Shown: piece after piece, positions 53,040 to 61,492 of the stretch | Position numbering within the stretch: the first letter of the stretch is position 1 | How the letters are laid out: every line of letters begins with the position of its first letter | From: Victivallis lenta | Lineage (GTDB): Bacteria > Verrucomicrobiota > Lentisphaeria > Victivallales > Victivallaceae | Direction of reading: 5' to 3' | NCBI RefSeq assembly: GCF_009695545.1 | Contig: NZ_VUNS01000009.1 | Span: 1 to 64,000, forward strand | Length of the DNA: 64,000 nt | The notes under the pieces: model-generated | What the model saw: only the letters and a program-made list of their open reading frames with translations | The model's database searches: none | Told to the model about the DNA's origin: nothing | Made by a program: the position numbers and the translations under genes

Positions 53040-55154
53040 TCACAGCAGACGGTGCGCCCGGAGCTGGAAACGCAGCAGCGGCCCGGCATTGCGGAAGCGC
53101 AGCGGACACCGTCTCCGGTCCGCCTCCAGCCGGGCGGCGAGGATGGTCCGCCGCTCCGGATTGCCGAGGCGGTGAACGCCGGAGCACTCCGCCTCCACGA
53201 CATTTTCCTTTTCCCGGAATGCGAAAACGGGTTCCCTGCAATTCGGCAGGAGCGCGCCAATCCACGAAGCCGCCGCCGACCATCCGGCGAGCCAGCCGAA
53301 CTTCAACAGTCCGAGTCCGTAACGCTTCCAGAGCCGGGCGGGCTCCTGAACGATCCGGTAGACCCATTCGAGTCCCGACCGCTGCATCCAGCGCGGTGCG
53401 CGCCTGACCGAGCCGCTGAGAAAATTGAACGAGCCGCCGATCCCGATCGCGGCGGCGGCCTTCAGCTGCGCGGCGTTCCGGCCGAGCCACAGCTCCTGCT
53501 TCGGGTTGCCGAAGGCGACCAGCAGCAGATCCGGGCGCGCGGCATTGATCCTTGCGCAGATCTCCGCATCCTGCCGGCGGCTCTCCTCCGTGTCGTCCGG
53601 CGAAACGAACGGAGTGTCGATTCCGACGATCCGGAGACCGGGAAAGCGTTCGAGCAGAATCGCTTCCGCCTTCCGCGTCTGGTCGGGGGCCCCGCCGAGA
53701 AAATAGAGCCGGAGACCGTCCCGCGCCGCACGCTCCGCCAGGAGCGGAACGAGATCCGCCCCGGCCACCCGTTCCGGGAGCGGACAGCCGAGCAGGCGGC
53801 TCAGAAGGACGACCGGCATGCCGTCCGCACAGACGAAATCCGCCCTCCGCAGCACCGGCAGAAGCCCCGGCACGGCGCGATGGAAACATACCGGAAGCGC
53901 GTTGACGAGAAAATCGACGTTCAGCGTCACCAGGATCCGGCAGCGGCCGGCCGGCGGACGCCCCGCCAGCTCCGCAATCCGGTCGAGCGCCTCCGCCGTG
54001 GCGACCCGGGCGACCGGAATGCCGAACAGGACCGCCGCGGAATGCGAAACGGCCGCCTCGCGGCACCAGCCGGCGATCTTCGCGGCGTGCGTACTCCAGC
54101 GGAATGCGCGCGCCCGTTCCTCTCCGGCGGCGATGAGCCGGGAGCGCGTCTCTTCCGATTCGAGAATGGTGGTCAGCGCCGCCGCGATCTCCTCCGGTTT
54201 GCGGGGGTCGAAAAGCAGCGCGGCTCCCTCCCCGATCTCGCCGAGCGACGAGTTGTTCGAGCAGCAGCACGGCACCCGATAGTGCATCGCCTCGATCAGC
54301 GACAGGCCGAACCCTTCGAAAAAGGAGGGGAACACATAGCAGGCCGCATTCCGGAAGGCGGCTTCGAGATCTCCGGCAGGCAGGAAGCCGGGGAAGAGAA
54401 TCCGGCCGCGCCGGGACGAGTTCGCCGCCGCGGCGTGGACGGCCTCCGCCCCGTGCCAGTCCGCCCCCGCGCAGACGAGCCGGCAGCGGGAGGCCAGGCG
54501 CTCCGGCAGGAGTTCGAAGGCGCGGATGAGGTTCAGGTGGTTTTTCCCGGGCGACTCGATGCGCGATATGTACAGGATATACGGCTCCGCGGCGAGGCCG
54601 TTCCGTTCCGGCCAGTCGTGCAGCGGATTCGACACCTCCGGCAGAGAGAGGCCGTTCCAGACCACCCGGATCTTCTGCGGCGCAACGCGCCAGAACGTTT
54701 CGAGATCCCGCGCCGTCGAACGGCTGATCGCCAGCACCGCCGGGGCGCGGCGGATGAAGAACGGCAGCACATGCTTCAGATAAAACATGCGGAGGCGGTC
54801 GTATTTGCCGGCGACATGGTACTGGGCGAGGTCGTGAACCACCGCAACCGTAAAGAGCGGATAACAGGCGAAAGCGCGCCGGTTCGCGGCCGCGATCAGG
54901 CAGAAATCGTACTCTTTCCGGCGGATCCGGAACGGCAGGATCAGCAGGTGCCAGAGCATCGAACAGACGGCGCGGCGGGTCCAGCCGGGCGCCTGAATGG
55001 TCCGGAAGCCGGGGAAGAATCCGGCGTCTCCGGGTTCGACCAGCAGCGTCAGGTCATGTCCCTGCGCCGCCAGCTCGCCGACCACGTTCCGGATGTAGGT
55101 TGAAATGCCCGACCTGCCGCGATCGAACGGGATGCACGAAATTAGAATTCTCAT
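53040..55154 (-). CDS. GT4-GT26 (WecG/TagA/CpsF) fusion glycosyltransferase with STAS-like tail
   Basis: 704-residue fusion. Residues 1-355 are a GT4 glycosyltransferase (ISTYIRNVVGELAAQGHDL, YVFPSFFEGFGLSLIEAM). Residues about 380-600 are a WecG/TagA/CpsF enzyme (TLNVDFLVNA, ADGMPVVLLSRLLG, FGNPKQELWLGRNAAQLKAA, SGSVRRAPRWMQRSGLEW), which extends undecaprenyl-linked glycans. The last 50 residues (CSGVHRLGNPE, then LRFRNAGPLLRFQLRAHRLL) look like a degenerate STAS domain. The fusion would join two consecutive sugar additions. Last gene of the EPS operon; its ATG overlaps the upstream stop by 4 nt (ATGA). Confidence 0.82.
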   Translation of the reverse strand: MRILISCIPFDRGRSGISTYIRNVVGELAAQGHDLTLLVEPGDAGFFPGFRTIQAPGWTRRAVCSMLWHLLILPFRIRRKEYDFCLIAAANRRAFACYPLFTVAVVHDLAQYHVAGKYDRLRMFYLKHVLPFFIRRAPAVLAISRSTARDLETFWRVAPQKIRVVWNGLSLPEVSNPLHDWPERNGLAAEPYILYISRIESPGKNHLNLIRAFELLPERLASRCRLVCAGADWHGAEAVHAAAANSSRRGRILFPGFLPAGDLEAAFRNAACYVFPSFFEGFGLSLIEAMHYRVPCCCSNNSSLGEIGEGAALLFDPRKPEEIAAALTTILESEETRSRLIAAGEERARAFRWSTHAAKIAGWCREAAVSHSAAVLFGIPVARVATAEALDRIAELAGRPPAGRCRILVTLNVDFLVNALPVCFHRAVPGLLPVLRRADFVCADGMPVVLLSRLLGCPLPERVAGADLVPLLAERAARDGLRLYFLGGAPDQTRKAEAILLERFPGLRIVGIDTPFVSPDDTEESRRQDAEICARINAARPDLLLVAFGNPKQELWLGRNAAQLKAAAAIGIGGSFNFLSGSVRRAPRWMQRSGLEWVYRIVQEPARLWKRYGLGLLKFGWLAGWSAAASWIGALLPNCREPVFAFREKENVVEAECSGVHRLGNPERRTILAARLEADRRRCPLRFRNAGPLLRFQLRAHRLL

Positions 55155-56314
55155 GCCGAACCTCCGCACAGACGGCCGAATCCGGCCAGAAACCGCTCCT
55201 CCGAAAAACGTTCGGCTGCCAGCCGGCGGCCGTTTGCCCCCATTTCGCGTCGCAGGCCGGCGGAATCGCGCAGCCGCGCCACGGCGGCGGCCATCGCCTT
55301 CCCGTCGAACGGCTTGACCGCGATCCCGGTCACGCCGTCGATCAGCCACTCCCGCACGCCGCCCAGGTCGAAGGCGACCACCGGCACCCCGTGCGCGGCC
55401 GCCTCCAGCCCGCAGAGGCCGAACGGTTCCTGCCAGCGGAATGGAAAAACCGCCGCGTCCGCTTCGGCGAACAGCTCCTCCGGCCGGCCGCACCAGCCGA
55501 GGAAACGGACACGCTCTCCGAACCCGAACGCCCGGCTCATCGCCTCGAGTCCGGCCCGATCATTGCCGTCCCCGGCGATAACCGCCCGGAACGGACCGCC
55601 GAGAGCGCGCAGCATCTCCAGAAAGAGGTCGCACCCTTTGCCGCGCAGGAGCTGGCCGAGAAACAGCAGCCGCAATTCCGGCGCCGGTTCCGGCCGCCGC
55701 GCTTCCGGCTCCACCCGGATGAACGGGGAGAGCAGGTGAATGTTCTCCTCCCGGAATCCGTTCCGCAGCAGATTGTTCCGCATAAAATCGGAGATGACCA
55801 CCGTACCGGTTTCACGCAGGATATCGAGCCGCCGCGGCGCATCCCGCAGCAGAAACCCGAGCTGACCGGCGATTCCGCCGCCCTGCCAGTTGCGCGGCGA
55901 GGCCAGCAGCGCGCAGCCCGCGCAGCGGAAACGCGAACACGCCCGCGCGCAGTTCCTCCGGCCGAACGGCGTATAGTAATAACGCCGCGGACAGTAAACG
56001 TCGTGATCATGCGCCCAGAATACGAGGCGGCGGCCGAAGGCCCGCGCCAGCAGCCGCAGCCCGGCGGCCGAACCGGCCTTGTGCAGCGCGGCGAGTTCGA
56101 ACTCCGCCGCCCGGTCCGCCGCCTCACTGCGGCTCATGATCCGGTCGAACCCGCCGAGAAAGCGGTCTGCCTCCCGGCCCGGCGAATCGAATGCGCCGGA
56201 GACCTCATAGCCGTGTTCCCGGAGCAGCCGGGCCGTTCCGAACATGTAGCGCTCGATGCCGCCCTCGAATCCGGCGCGGCCGCCGAGAAACAGAATCCTT
56301 CGTTTTTCAGCCAT
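55151..56314 (-). CDS. GT4 glycosyltransferase
   Basis: 387-residue GT-B enzyme. RILFLGGRAGFEGGIERYMF starts the acceptor half. The donor half has RLLFLGQLLRGKGCDLFLEM, VRFLGWCGRPEELFAEADAA and the EX7E-type motif EPFGLCGLEAAAHGVPVVAF. An unusual Cys-rich insert (YCPRRYYYTPFGRRNCARAC and CAGCALL) may bind metal or stabilise the acceptor site; similar inserts are known in some GT4. Start ATG at 56314; it overlaps the preceding GT4 stop by 8 nt. Sugar specificity is unknown. Confidence 0.87.
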   Translation of the reverse strand: MAEKRRILFLGGRAGFEGGIERYMFGTARLLREHGYEVSGAFDSPGREADRFLGGFDRIMSRSEAADRAAEFELAALHKAGSAAGLRLLARAFGRRLVFWAHDHDVYCPRRYYYTPFGRRNCARACSRFRCAGCALLASPRNWQGGGIAGQLGFLLRDAPRRLDILRETGTVVISDFMRNNLLRNGFREENIHLLSPFIRVEPEARRPEPAPELRLLFLGQLLRGKGCDLFLEMLRALGGPFRAVIAGDGNDRAGLEAMSRAFGFGERVRFLGWCGRPEELFAEADAAVFPFRWQEPFGLCGLEAAAHGVPVVAFDLGGVREWLIDGVTGIAVKPFDGKAMAAAVARLRDSAGLRREMGANGRRLAAERFSEERFLAGFGRLCGGSA

Positions 56315-57536
56315 GGCAGACCCCTTCGTAAAGACGCGCAAGCTCCCTGCCGATAACCGGCCAGGAGTAGCATCTGACCTCCTGCCGCGCCCAGCCGACG
56401 ATCGATTCGCGCAGCCCCGGTTCCCGGACGATCCGCTCGTAGGCGCTCATCAGCGTCGCCGGAATCCCGGGCTCGAAATGCAGCCCGGAGTAACCGTTCT
56501 GCACGAGCCGCCGCAGCCCGCCGACCTTCGCGGCCAGCACCGGCAGTCCGGCGGCCCACGCCTCCAGCACAACGATCCCGAACGGCTCGTGCAGCGAAGG
56601 CAGCACAAAGCAATCCGCGCCCTGGAAGGCGGCGACCAGCCGCGGATCGTCCGGCGCCAGTCCCGGCACGAGCGTCACCCGGTCGGCCACCCGGCACTGA
56701 CGCGCCAGCGCCATGAGCTCCTCCGCATACCAGGGAGCAGTAACCGGCCCGATCAGAAGCAGATGGACCTCCTCGCCGCGCCCGGTCAGCTGTTTCAGGA
56801 ACGGAATCAGCATCTTCTGGTTCTTTTGATAGTCGATGCGCGAAACGCAGAGCAGCAAGCGGCGTTCCGCCGGAATGTTCCACTCTTCGCGGACCGGCCG
56901 CGCCTTCGGCGTCCCCGCAAATTTTTCGATGTCGACCCCGTTCGGCAAATAGAGGACCCGGCGCTCCGCGCCGTACGGGGAGAGGAGACGGAACTCGTTC
57001 TGCCCGACACAGATGACCGCATCGGCCTCGCGGACCGGATTGCAGTGGAGCCCGCTCAGGCGGTCCAGCACCCCGCCGTAATGGAATTTGCCGCGCAGCG
57101 GAGCCAGCATCTCCTCAAGCTCCTGCTTCGGCACGTCGGCGAATCCGCCGTGCAGGCTGATGACGCACGGAATCCGGCACTGATGCGCCGCCGCGACCGC
57201 CAGCATCGCAATACGTCCACCGGCATGGATATGAATCAGGTCGTACCCGCCCTTCGCCATCGCCCGGGAGAGCGACGGCGAATAGGGACTGCCCCCCTTT
57301 TTGTCGAGCGCCAGCCGGTCCTTCCCCGGCAGCGGGAAATACGGGTAGAAGTAGCGGAAACGGCGGATTCTCACCCCGTCGCGCACCTCCTCGCCCGGAA
57401 GCGACAGCGCCGAAGTCGCCAGAATCTCCGACTCGATGCCGAGCTTGCGGAGCGCAAGCGTGCTGTTCCAGACCACGTTTTCGGTCCCTCCCCACTCGTC
57501 GAACGAAAAACGGCGGACCACCTGGGCGACCTTCAT
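56307..57536 (-). CDS. GT4 glycosyltransferase
   Basis: 409-residue GT-B enzyme. The N-terminus MKVAQVVRRFSFDEWGGTEN, then IHIHAGGRIAMLAVAAAHQ, VICVGQNEFRLL and LYLPNGVDIEKF belong to the acceptor half and linker. The donor half contains LLCVSRIDYQKNQKMLIPFL, the EX7E-type stretch EPFGIVVLEAWAAGLPVLAA and KVGGLRRLVQNGYSGL. No signal peptide. The ATG at 57536 overlaps the GT2 stop by 4 nt (ATGA), indicating coupled translation within the EPS operon. Confidence 0.9.
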   Translation of the reverse strand: MKVAQVVRRFSFDEWGGTENVVWNSTLALRKLGIESEILATSALSLPGEEVRDGVRIRRFRYFYPYFPLPGKDRLALDKKGGSPYSPSLSRAMAKGGYDLIHIHAGGRIAMLAVAAAHQCRIPCVISLHGGFADVPKQELEEMLAPLRGKFHYGGVLDRLSGLHCNPVREADAVICVGQNEFRLLSPYGAERRVLYLPNGVDIEKFAGTPKARPVREEWNIPAERRLLLCVSRIDYQKNQKMLIPFLKQLTGRGEEVHLLLIGPVTAPWYAEELMALARQCRVADRVTLVPGLAPDDPRLVAAFQGADCFVLPSLHEPFGIVVLEAWAAGLPVLAAKVGGLRRLVQNGYSGLHFEPGIPATLMSAYERIVREPGLRESIVGWARQEVRCYSWPVIGRELARLYEGVCHG

Positions 57537-58396
57537 GATTCCACACGCTTTCCCGCCGCGTCCAGCGCGCCGCGCCGGTAGGCGCACCTCTGGATGAACC
57601 GCCGGGCCGGAGCCGCGGCGAACTCGCGCCAGCCGGCGGGGCGCGGTGCGAGAAACAGCCAGTCGCGCAGCGTCTCCATCCCGGCCCGCCCGAGCGTGAG
57701 GAACCAGCCGGGCGGGGAACCGCAGATCTGCACGGAGTCTCCGCCCTCCTTGTAGAAGCGTCTCGCGAGCTCCCGCCAGCTGTAGTTGTGCGAGTGTTCG
57801 ACCCGCGCCTCCGGCACATAGCGGATTTTCCGGCCGCGGCCGACCGCCCGGAGGGCCCATTCGACATCCTCCGAACAGCAGACCGTCTCCGAGAACGGGA
57901 ATGCCTCCAGCTCCGCGCGCCGGGCGGCCGACGAGGCCAGCGAGAAGAAGAAACGCCACTTCGCCGCCGTCCGGCCGTCGCCGAACGCACGGATATGGTC
58001 CTTGCGGACCAGGTACGAAGCGTCGGCGCGCGGCAGCTGGTTCGCATAGGCGGCCGCCAGTCCCGCCTCCGCGAAGAGCGGAGAGGTCAGCCGCTCGAGC
58101 CAGTCGTCATCCAGCGGGATTGCATCGGCATTGTTGAAGACCACGACTTCTCCCCGGCACGCCTTCACCGCGGCATTCAGCGTCCGGCCCGGAACATACG
58201 GACCGGCGGGCGGCTCGACATGCCGGATCTCCGGATAAGACGCGATGATTCCGCGCGTCCGGTCCGTCGAGCCGTCGTCGATCGAAACGATCTCGAAGCT
58301 CCGCGGACAGCGCTGGCGGGCCAGACTTTCGAGCGTGCGGCCGATATGGCGGTCATCGTTGTGCGACCGCATCACAATACTGATTGCCGGGGCCAT
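57533..58396 (-). CDS. GT2 glycosyltransferase
   Basis: 287-residue GT-A enzyme. The start APAISIVMRSHNDDRHIGRT, VSIDDGSTDRTRGII, and the metal motif region VVFNNADAIPLDDDW are family hallmarks, followed by SLASSAARRAELEAFPF and the catalytic ED in CCSEDVEWALRAVGRGR. Soluble, with a basic C-terminus that may touch the membrane. It adds a sugar during repeat-unit assembly in this operon; donor unknown. Confidence 0.88.
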   Translation of the reverse strand: MAPAISIVMRSHNDDRHIGRTLESLARQRCPRSFEIVSIDDGSTDRTRGIIASYPEIRHVEPPAGPYVPGRTLNAAVKACRGEVVVFNNADAIPLDDDWLERLTSPLFAEAGLAAAYANQLPRADASYLVRKDHIRAFGDGRTAAKWRFFFSLASSAARRAELEAFPFSETVCCSEDVEWALRAVGRGRKIRYVPEARVEHSHNYSWRELARRFYKEGGDSVQICGSPPGWFLTLGRAGMETLRDWLFLAPRPAGWREFAAAPARRFIQRCAYRRGALDAAGKRVES

Positions 58397-58411
58397 CGGT
58401 CTGCCTTCCGG

Positions 58412-58759
58412 TTATTTCGCTTCGGCGCCGAACGAGGCGAGCGCCGCGTCGACCGAATCGAAAATCTCGAAGATCCGGTAGACCTTGGTGATGTCGAACA
58501 CGATCCGGGGCCGCGGCTGCAGGCAGGCGAGCTTCGCGGAGCCGTCCTGCGCGTTCGCCTTCTGCAGCACGTAGACCAGAGCGCCGAGTCCGCTGCTGTC
58601 GATATGATTCATCTGCGACAGGTCGAAGAGCAGAAAGCGGTTGTCGGCCAGCCAGCCGGAAACCGTCTCCTTGAACTCCTCCGAACAGGCGGCCACCAGA
58701 CGGCCGTCCACCGTGATTTTCAGCACATTGCCGATTTTGTCAAATTTGAGTTCCATCAT
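58412..58759 (-). CDS. STAS-domain protein (anti-sigma factor antagonist-like)
   Basis: 115-residue SpoIIAA-like protein. Residues 1-100 have the STAS strand-helix pattern, with the phosphorylatable Ser region HIDSSGLGALVYVLQKANAQ (Ser about 55/56) and LACLQPRPRIVFDITKVYRI. Such proteins are switched by a cognate kinase and sequester an anti-sigma factor or bind other partners; no kinase or anti-sigma gene is adjacent. ATG at 58759 shares one base with the flippase stop (TGATG), so it is produced with the EPS enzymes and may control them. Confidence 0.92.
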   Translation of the reverse strand: MMELKFDKIGNVLKITVDGRLVAACSEEFKETVSGWLADNRFLLFDLSQMNHIDSSGLGALVYVLQKANAQDGSAKLACLQPRPRIVFDITKVYRIFEIFDSVDAALASFGAEAK

Positions 58760-60309
58760 CACCTGATTCCTTTTATTTTGACCAGATTGACATAAGTTCT
58801 TATTTTACGGAAAATCTTTCCGCGCTCCTTTTCGTCCGCGACCAGCCGGAAAGAGGCGGCCGGATACAGAATTGCGGCCGTCCCTCCCGCAACGGCGAGC
58901 AGCCAGAAATCCGGGATCCGGCCTTCGAACAGCCGCAGCTCCGCATACCAGGCCGCCGCCGCCGGCAGAGTCGCGCCGAGCTGCCGCAGACAGGTGTCGC
59001 ACAGCAGAGGCCGAAAGCCGATGCCGGTCCGGCGCAGAAACCGCGGCACGACCAGAACGCAGGTGCCGGCAAGCTTGACCCCGAATGCGCAGCAGACCAC
59101 CGCAATCTCCTGATAATGCGGCAGAAACACGATCGAAAGGATCACAAAGCAAACGCTCTCGCCGATCACCAGCCACGAGAGGAAGCGGTGGCTGTCCGCC
59201 ATCAGGAAATAACGCTCCGGAATAGTCCGGAACACCAGACTCAGGTAGATCGAAAGCGTCATGATCCGGCAGACGGCGATCGCTTCCGGACTCTCCACCC
59301 TGAAGAGAAAACGCAGCAGCACGGGAGAAAAGAACAGGATTCCGACCGTCATCCCCGTTGCCAGAAAGCTGTTCCAGCGCATCGAATTCCGCAAAATCAG
59401 ACCGAGCCTGCGCACCTTGTTCCGGGAGTGCAGCAGCGCCGTGATCGGCGAAATGTTCTCCTGATACGGCCCGGTCAACTGCCCCATCAGGGCCGGCAGC
59501 CGGCCGCCGAGCTGGTAGACCGCCGTCGGGCCGAGGCCGCAGAAGATGCTGATGAGCAGCGCGCCGCTGCGCCCCCACGCCAGCCGGGCGACCGAGGTCA
59601 AATAGACGAAGCCGCTGAAGTGGAAGATCTCCCGGAAGAGCTCCGGGTCCGGCAGAACCCGGAACCGGAGGCGGAAACCCGGAATCAGCCGCCGGATGAA
59701 AAACAGCATCGACAGCTGCGTCAGCGCCGTCAGGATCACCGTGAACAAAATCAGCGTGATCAGGCCGCCGCCCAGCGCGAAAATCACCAGGATTCCGGCC
59801 AGCTCGACCAGCTTCGAAACGACATTGATGTAATTCCGGAGATAGAGCCGCTGCAGCCCGACCAGAATCTCCTGAAACATGCCGAACGGAAACACGAGCG
59901 CCGAACCGATGCCGAAGCAGAGGAAACAGCTCCGGAAATAGGCCAGCTCCTCCGGCGAAGAGTGTTCGACATGGAGCAGCACCGGCACGAAAAAAGCGGC
60001 GACGCCGGTTCCGAGCAGGATGACGGCGGACATTGCGGCGTGAAACGAAAACACCGTCGATATCGTCCGGTTGTAGCGGTCGATATCACGCCGGTAAAGC
60101 TCCGTCGACGTACTCTTCTGCGCGGTCACGCCGAAGCCGAAATCGAGCAGCAGCGAATAGCAGAAGAACGACCACAGCAGCGCCCACAGCCCGTAATACT
60201 CCTGCCCGAGGCTGGCGAGCAGCCAGCGGGTCACCAGAATCCCCTGCGCGAGACGGACGGCCATGATCAGGTAGTTCGTCGCCGTATTCCTGAATACCGG
60301 GATTTTCAT
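58759..60309 (-). CDS. polysaccharide flippase (Wzx-like, MOP superfamily)
   Basis: 516-residue membrane protein with 12-14 hydrophobic segments, such as YLIMAVRLAQGILVTRWLLA, LVELAGILVIFALGGGLITL and FLATGMTVGILFFSPVLLRF. Length and the N-terminal pattern NYLIMAVRL match oligosaccharide flippases that move undecaprenyl-linked repeat units across the inner membrane. It overlaps the phosphodiesterase stop by 4 nt (ATGA) and the STAS start by 1 nt. It needs the glycosyltransferases downstream in the same operon. A Wzy polymerase is not seen in the window. Confidence 0.88.
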   Translation of the reverse strand: MKIPVFRNTATNYLIMAVRLAQGILVTRWLLASLGQEYYGLWALLWSFFCYSLLLDFGFGVTAQKSTSTELYRRDIDRYNRTISTVFSFHAAMSAVILLGTGVAAFFVPVLLHVEHSSPEELAYFRSCFLCFGIGSALVFPFGMFQEILVGLQRLYLRNYINVVSKLVELAGILVIFALGGGLITLILFTVILTALTQLSMLFFIRRLIPGFRLRFRVLPDPELFREIFHFSGFVYLTSVARLAWGRSGALLISIFCGLGPTAVYQLGGRLPALMGQLTGPYQENISPITALLHSRNKVRRLGLILRNSMRWNSFLATGMTVGILFFSPVLLRFLFRVESPEAIAVCRIMTLSIYLSLVFRTIPERYFLMADSHRFLSWLVIGESVCFVILSIVFLPHYQEIAVVCCAFGVKLAGTCVLVVPRFLRRTGIGFRPLLCDTCLRQLGATLPAAAAWYAELRLFEGRIPDFWLLAVAGGTAAILYPAASFRLVADEKERGKIFRKIRTYVNLVKIKGIR

Positions 60310-61475
60310 CGGCGCGCCTCCGCGAGCTGCCCGATCCGATGTTTCATAAGCCGGAAATAGTCGGCGACCTGCGTCACATCGTCCGGCAGCGGCGTATTCG
60401 ACAGGATCGCGGCGGCGGAGTCGCGGTCGGCCGGGTCGAAGCCGTGCATGCCGTTCAACGCCTTGCCGCCCATGTCGGACGGAACGATCTGAATGCCGGG
60501 ATTCATGAGGAAAATCGCGTCGCCGAACCTGCGGTCCGCGCGGTAGATGCCGTATCCGCGCTCCTCTTCCTCCGTCAGCCAGCGGCCCGAACCGGCGAAC
60601 GGGGCGAGCGCATCGCAGAGCGCCTGCTTCGCGCCGGGTTTCAGAAAGTGCACTCTCAACATGGTCGAATCGTAGCAGGCCGCGTAATCCTCGCCGAAGC
60701 GCAGGCCGCTCTTTTCTACCGCCGCGCGAAGGTCGGCCGTACCGGCAAGCGGCGTCATGCCGTGATCCGAAATCACGGTCAGGCGGAAATTCCGGGCGTG
60801 GGCGCGCCCGGTTTCGAGCAGCCGGGCGACCCGCTCCTCATAAAACGCGAGCTTCCGCCGGATTATCTCCGGCCGGCCGACGCACTCGTGCTCAAGCCCG
60901 TCGAGCTCCGCCGTGTAGACGAAGAGGAAATCGCACGCTTCCGCTTCGGTCAGCCGGCACGCTTCGGCCAGATTTTCGGCGTCGCTGCTCCGCCAGTCGG
61001 AGATATGGAAACCGAGCCCGCTTGCGGCCAGCAGGTCATACAGATTCCCCGCCTCCCCCATCCCTTTCGCCGCGAACAGATTGCGTTTCTCGCAGTAGTC
61101 CATCAAGCCGATCCGGTCCAGGGGCATGCGGTAGAGCTGGAAATATCCGGTAAAGCCGTACAGCTTCTTCACCAGGCGCGAAAGCACATTCCGCACCCGC
61201 CCCCGCTCCCAGAACGAGCGCGGACGCAGCAGCGGATGCAGCGCGCCGAGCAGCCTGAACGGCGAATGCGGCGGGTCGTAGCAGAACAGGCACAGGTGTC
61301 CGTGCTCGGCCGGCGTGCGCCCCGACAGAATCGTCGGAATCGCGCTGCACGAATAACCGAACTGCATGCGGATGCACCGCCGTTCCGGCAGCTCGCGGCT
61401 GAGAAAACCGGTCGACTGCACCAGTTCCCAGCCGAGTGCGTCGATAAAGAGGAATACCTCGATGGCGTCTTTCAT
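60306..61475 (-). CDS. alkaline phosphatase superfamily phosphodiesterase-like protein
   Basis: 389-residue protein of the type I phosphodiesterase/nucleotide pyrophosphatase group. FLFIDALGWELV gives the first metal Asp, SAIPTILSGRTPAEHGH the nucleophile Thr/Ser and the following His region, LFVYTAELDGLEHE the Asp, and TVISDHGMTPL plus NGMHGFDPAD the second metal set. No signal peptide, so a cytoplasmic phosphodiesterase or a phosphate-group transferase acting on the lipid-linked glycan is possible. ATG at 61475 has AAGGAG just upstream. The gene overlaps the flippase start by 4 nt. Confidence 0.85.
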   Translation of the reverse strand: MKDAIEVFLFIDALGWELVQSTGFLSRELPERRCIRMQFGYSCSAIPTILSGRTPAEHGHLCLFCYDPPHSPFRLLGALHPLLRPRSFWERGRVRNVLSRLVKKLYGFTGYFQLYRMPLDRIGLMDYCEKRNLFAAKGMGEAGNLYDLLAASGLGFHISDWRSSDAENLAEACRLTEAEACDFLFVYTAELDGLEHECVGRPEIIRRKLAFYEERVARLLETGRAHARNFRLTVISDHGMTPLAGTADLRAAVEKSGLRFGEDYAACYDSTMLRVHFLKPGAKQALCDALAPFAGSGRWLTEEEERGYGIYRADRRFGDAIFLMNPGIQIVPSDMGGKALNGMHGFDPADRDSAAAILSNTPLPDDVTQVADYFRLMKHRIGQLAEARR

Positions 61476-61492
61476 TGTCTCCTTCTCTTTCC

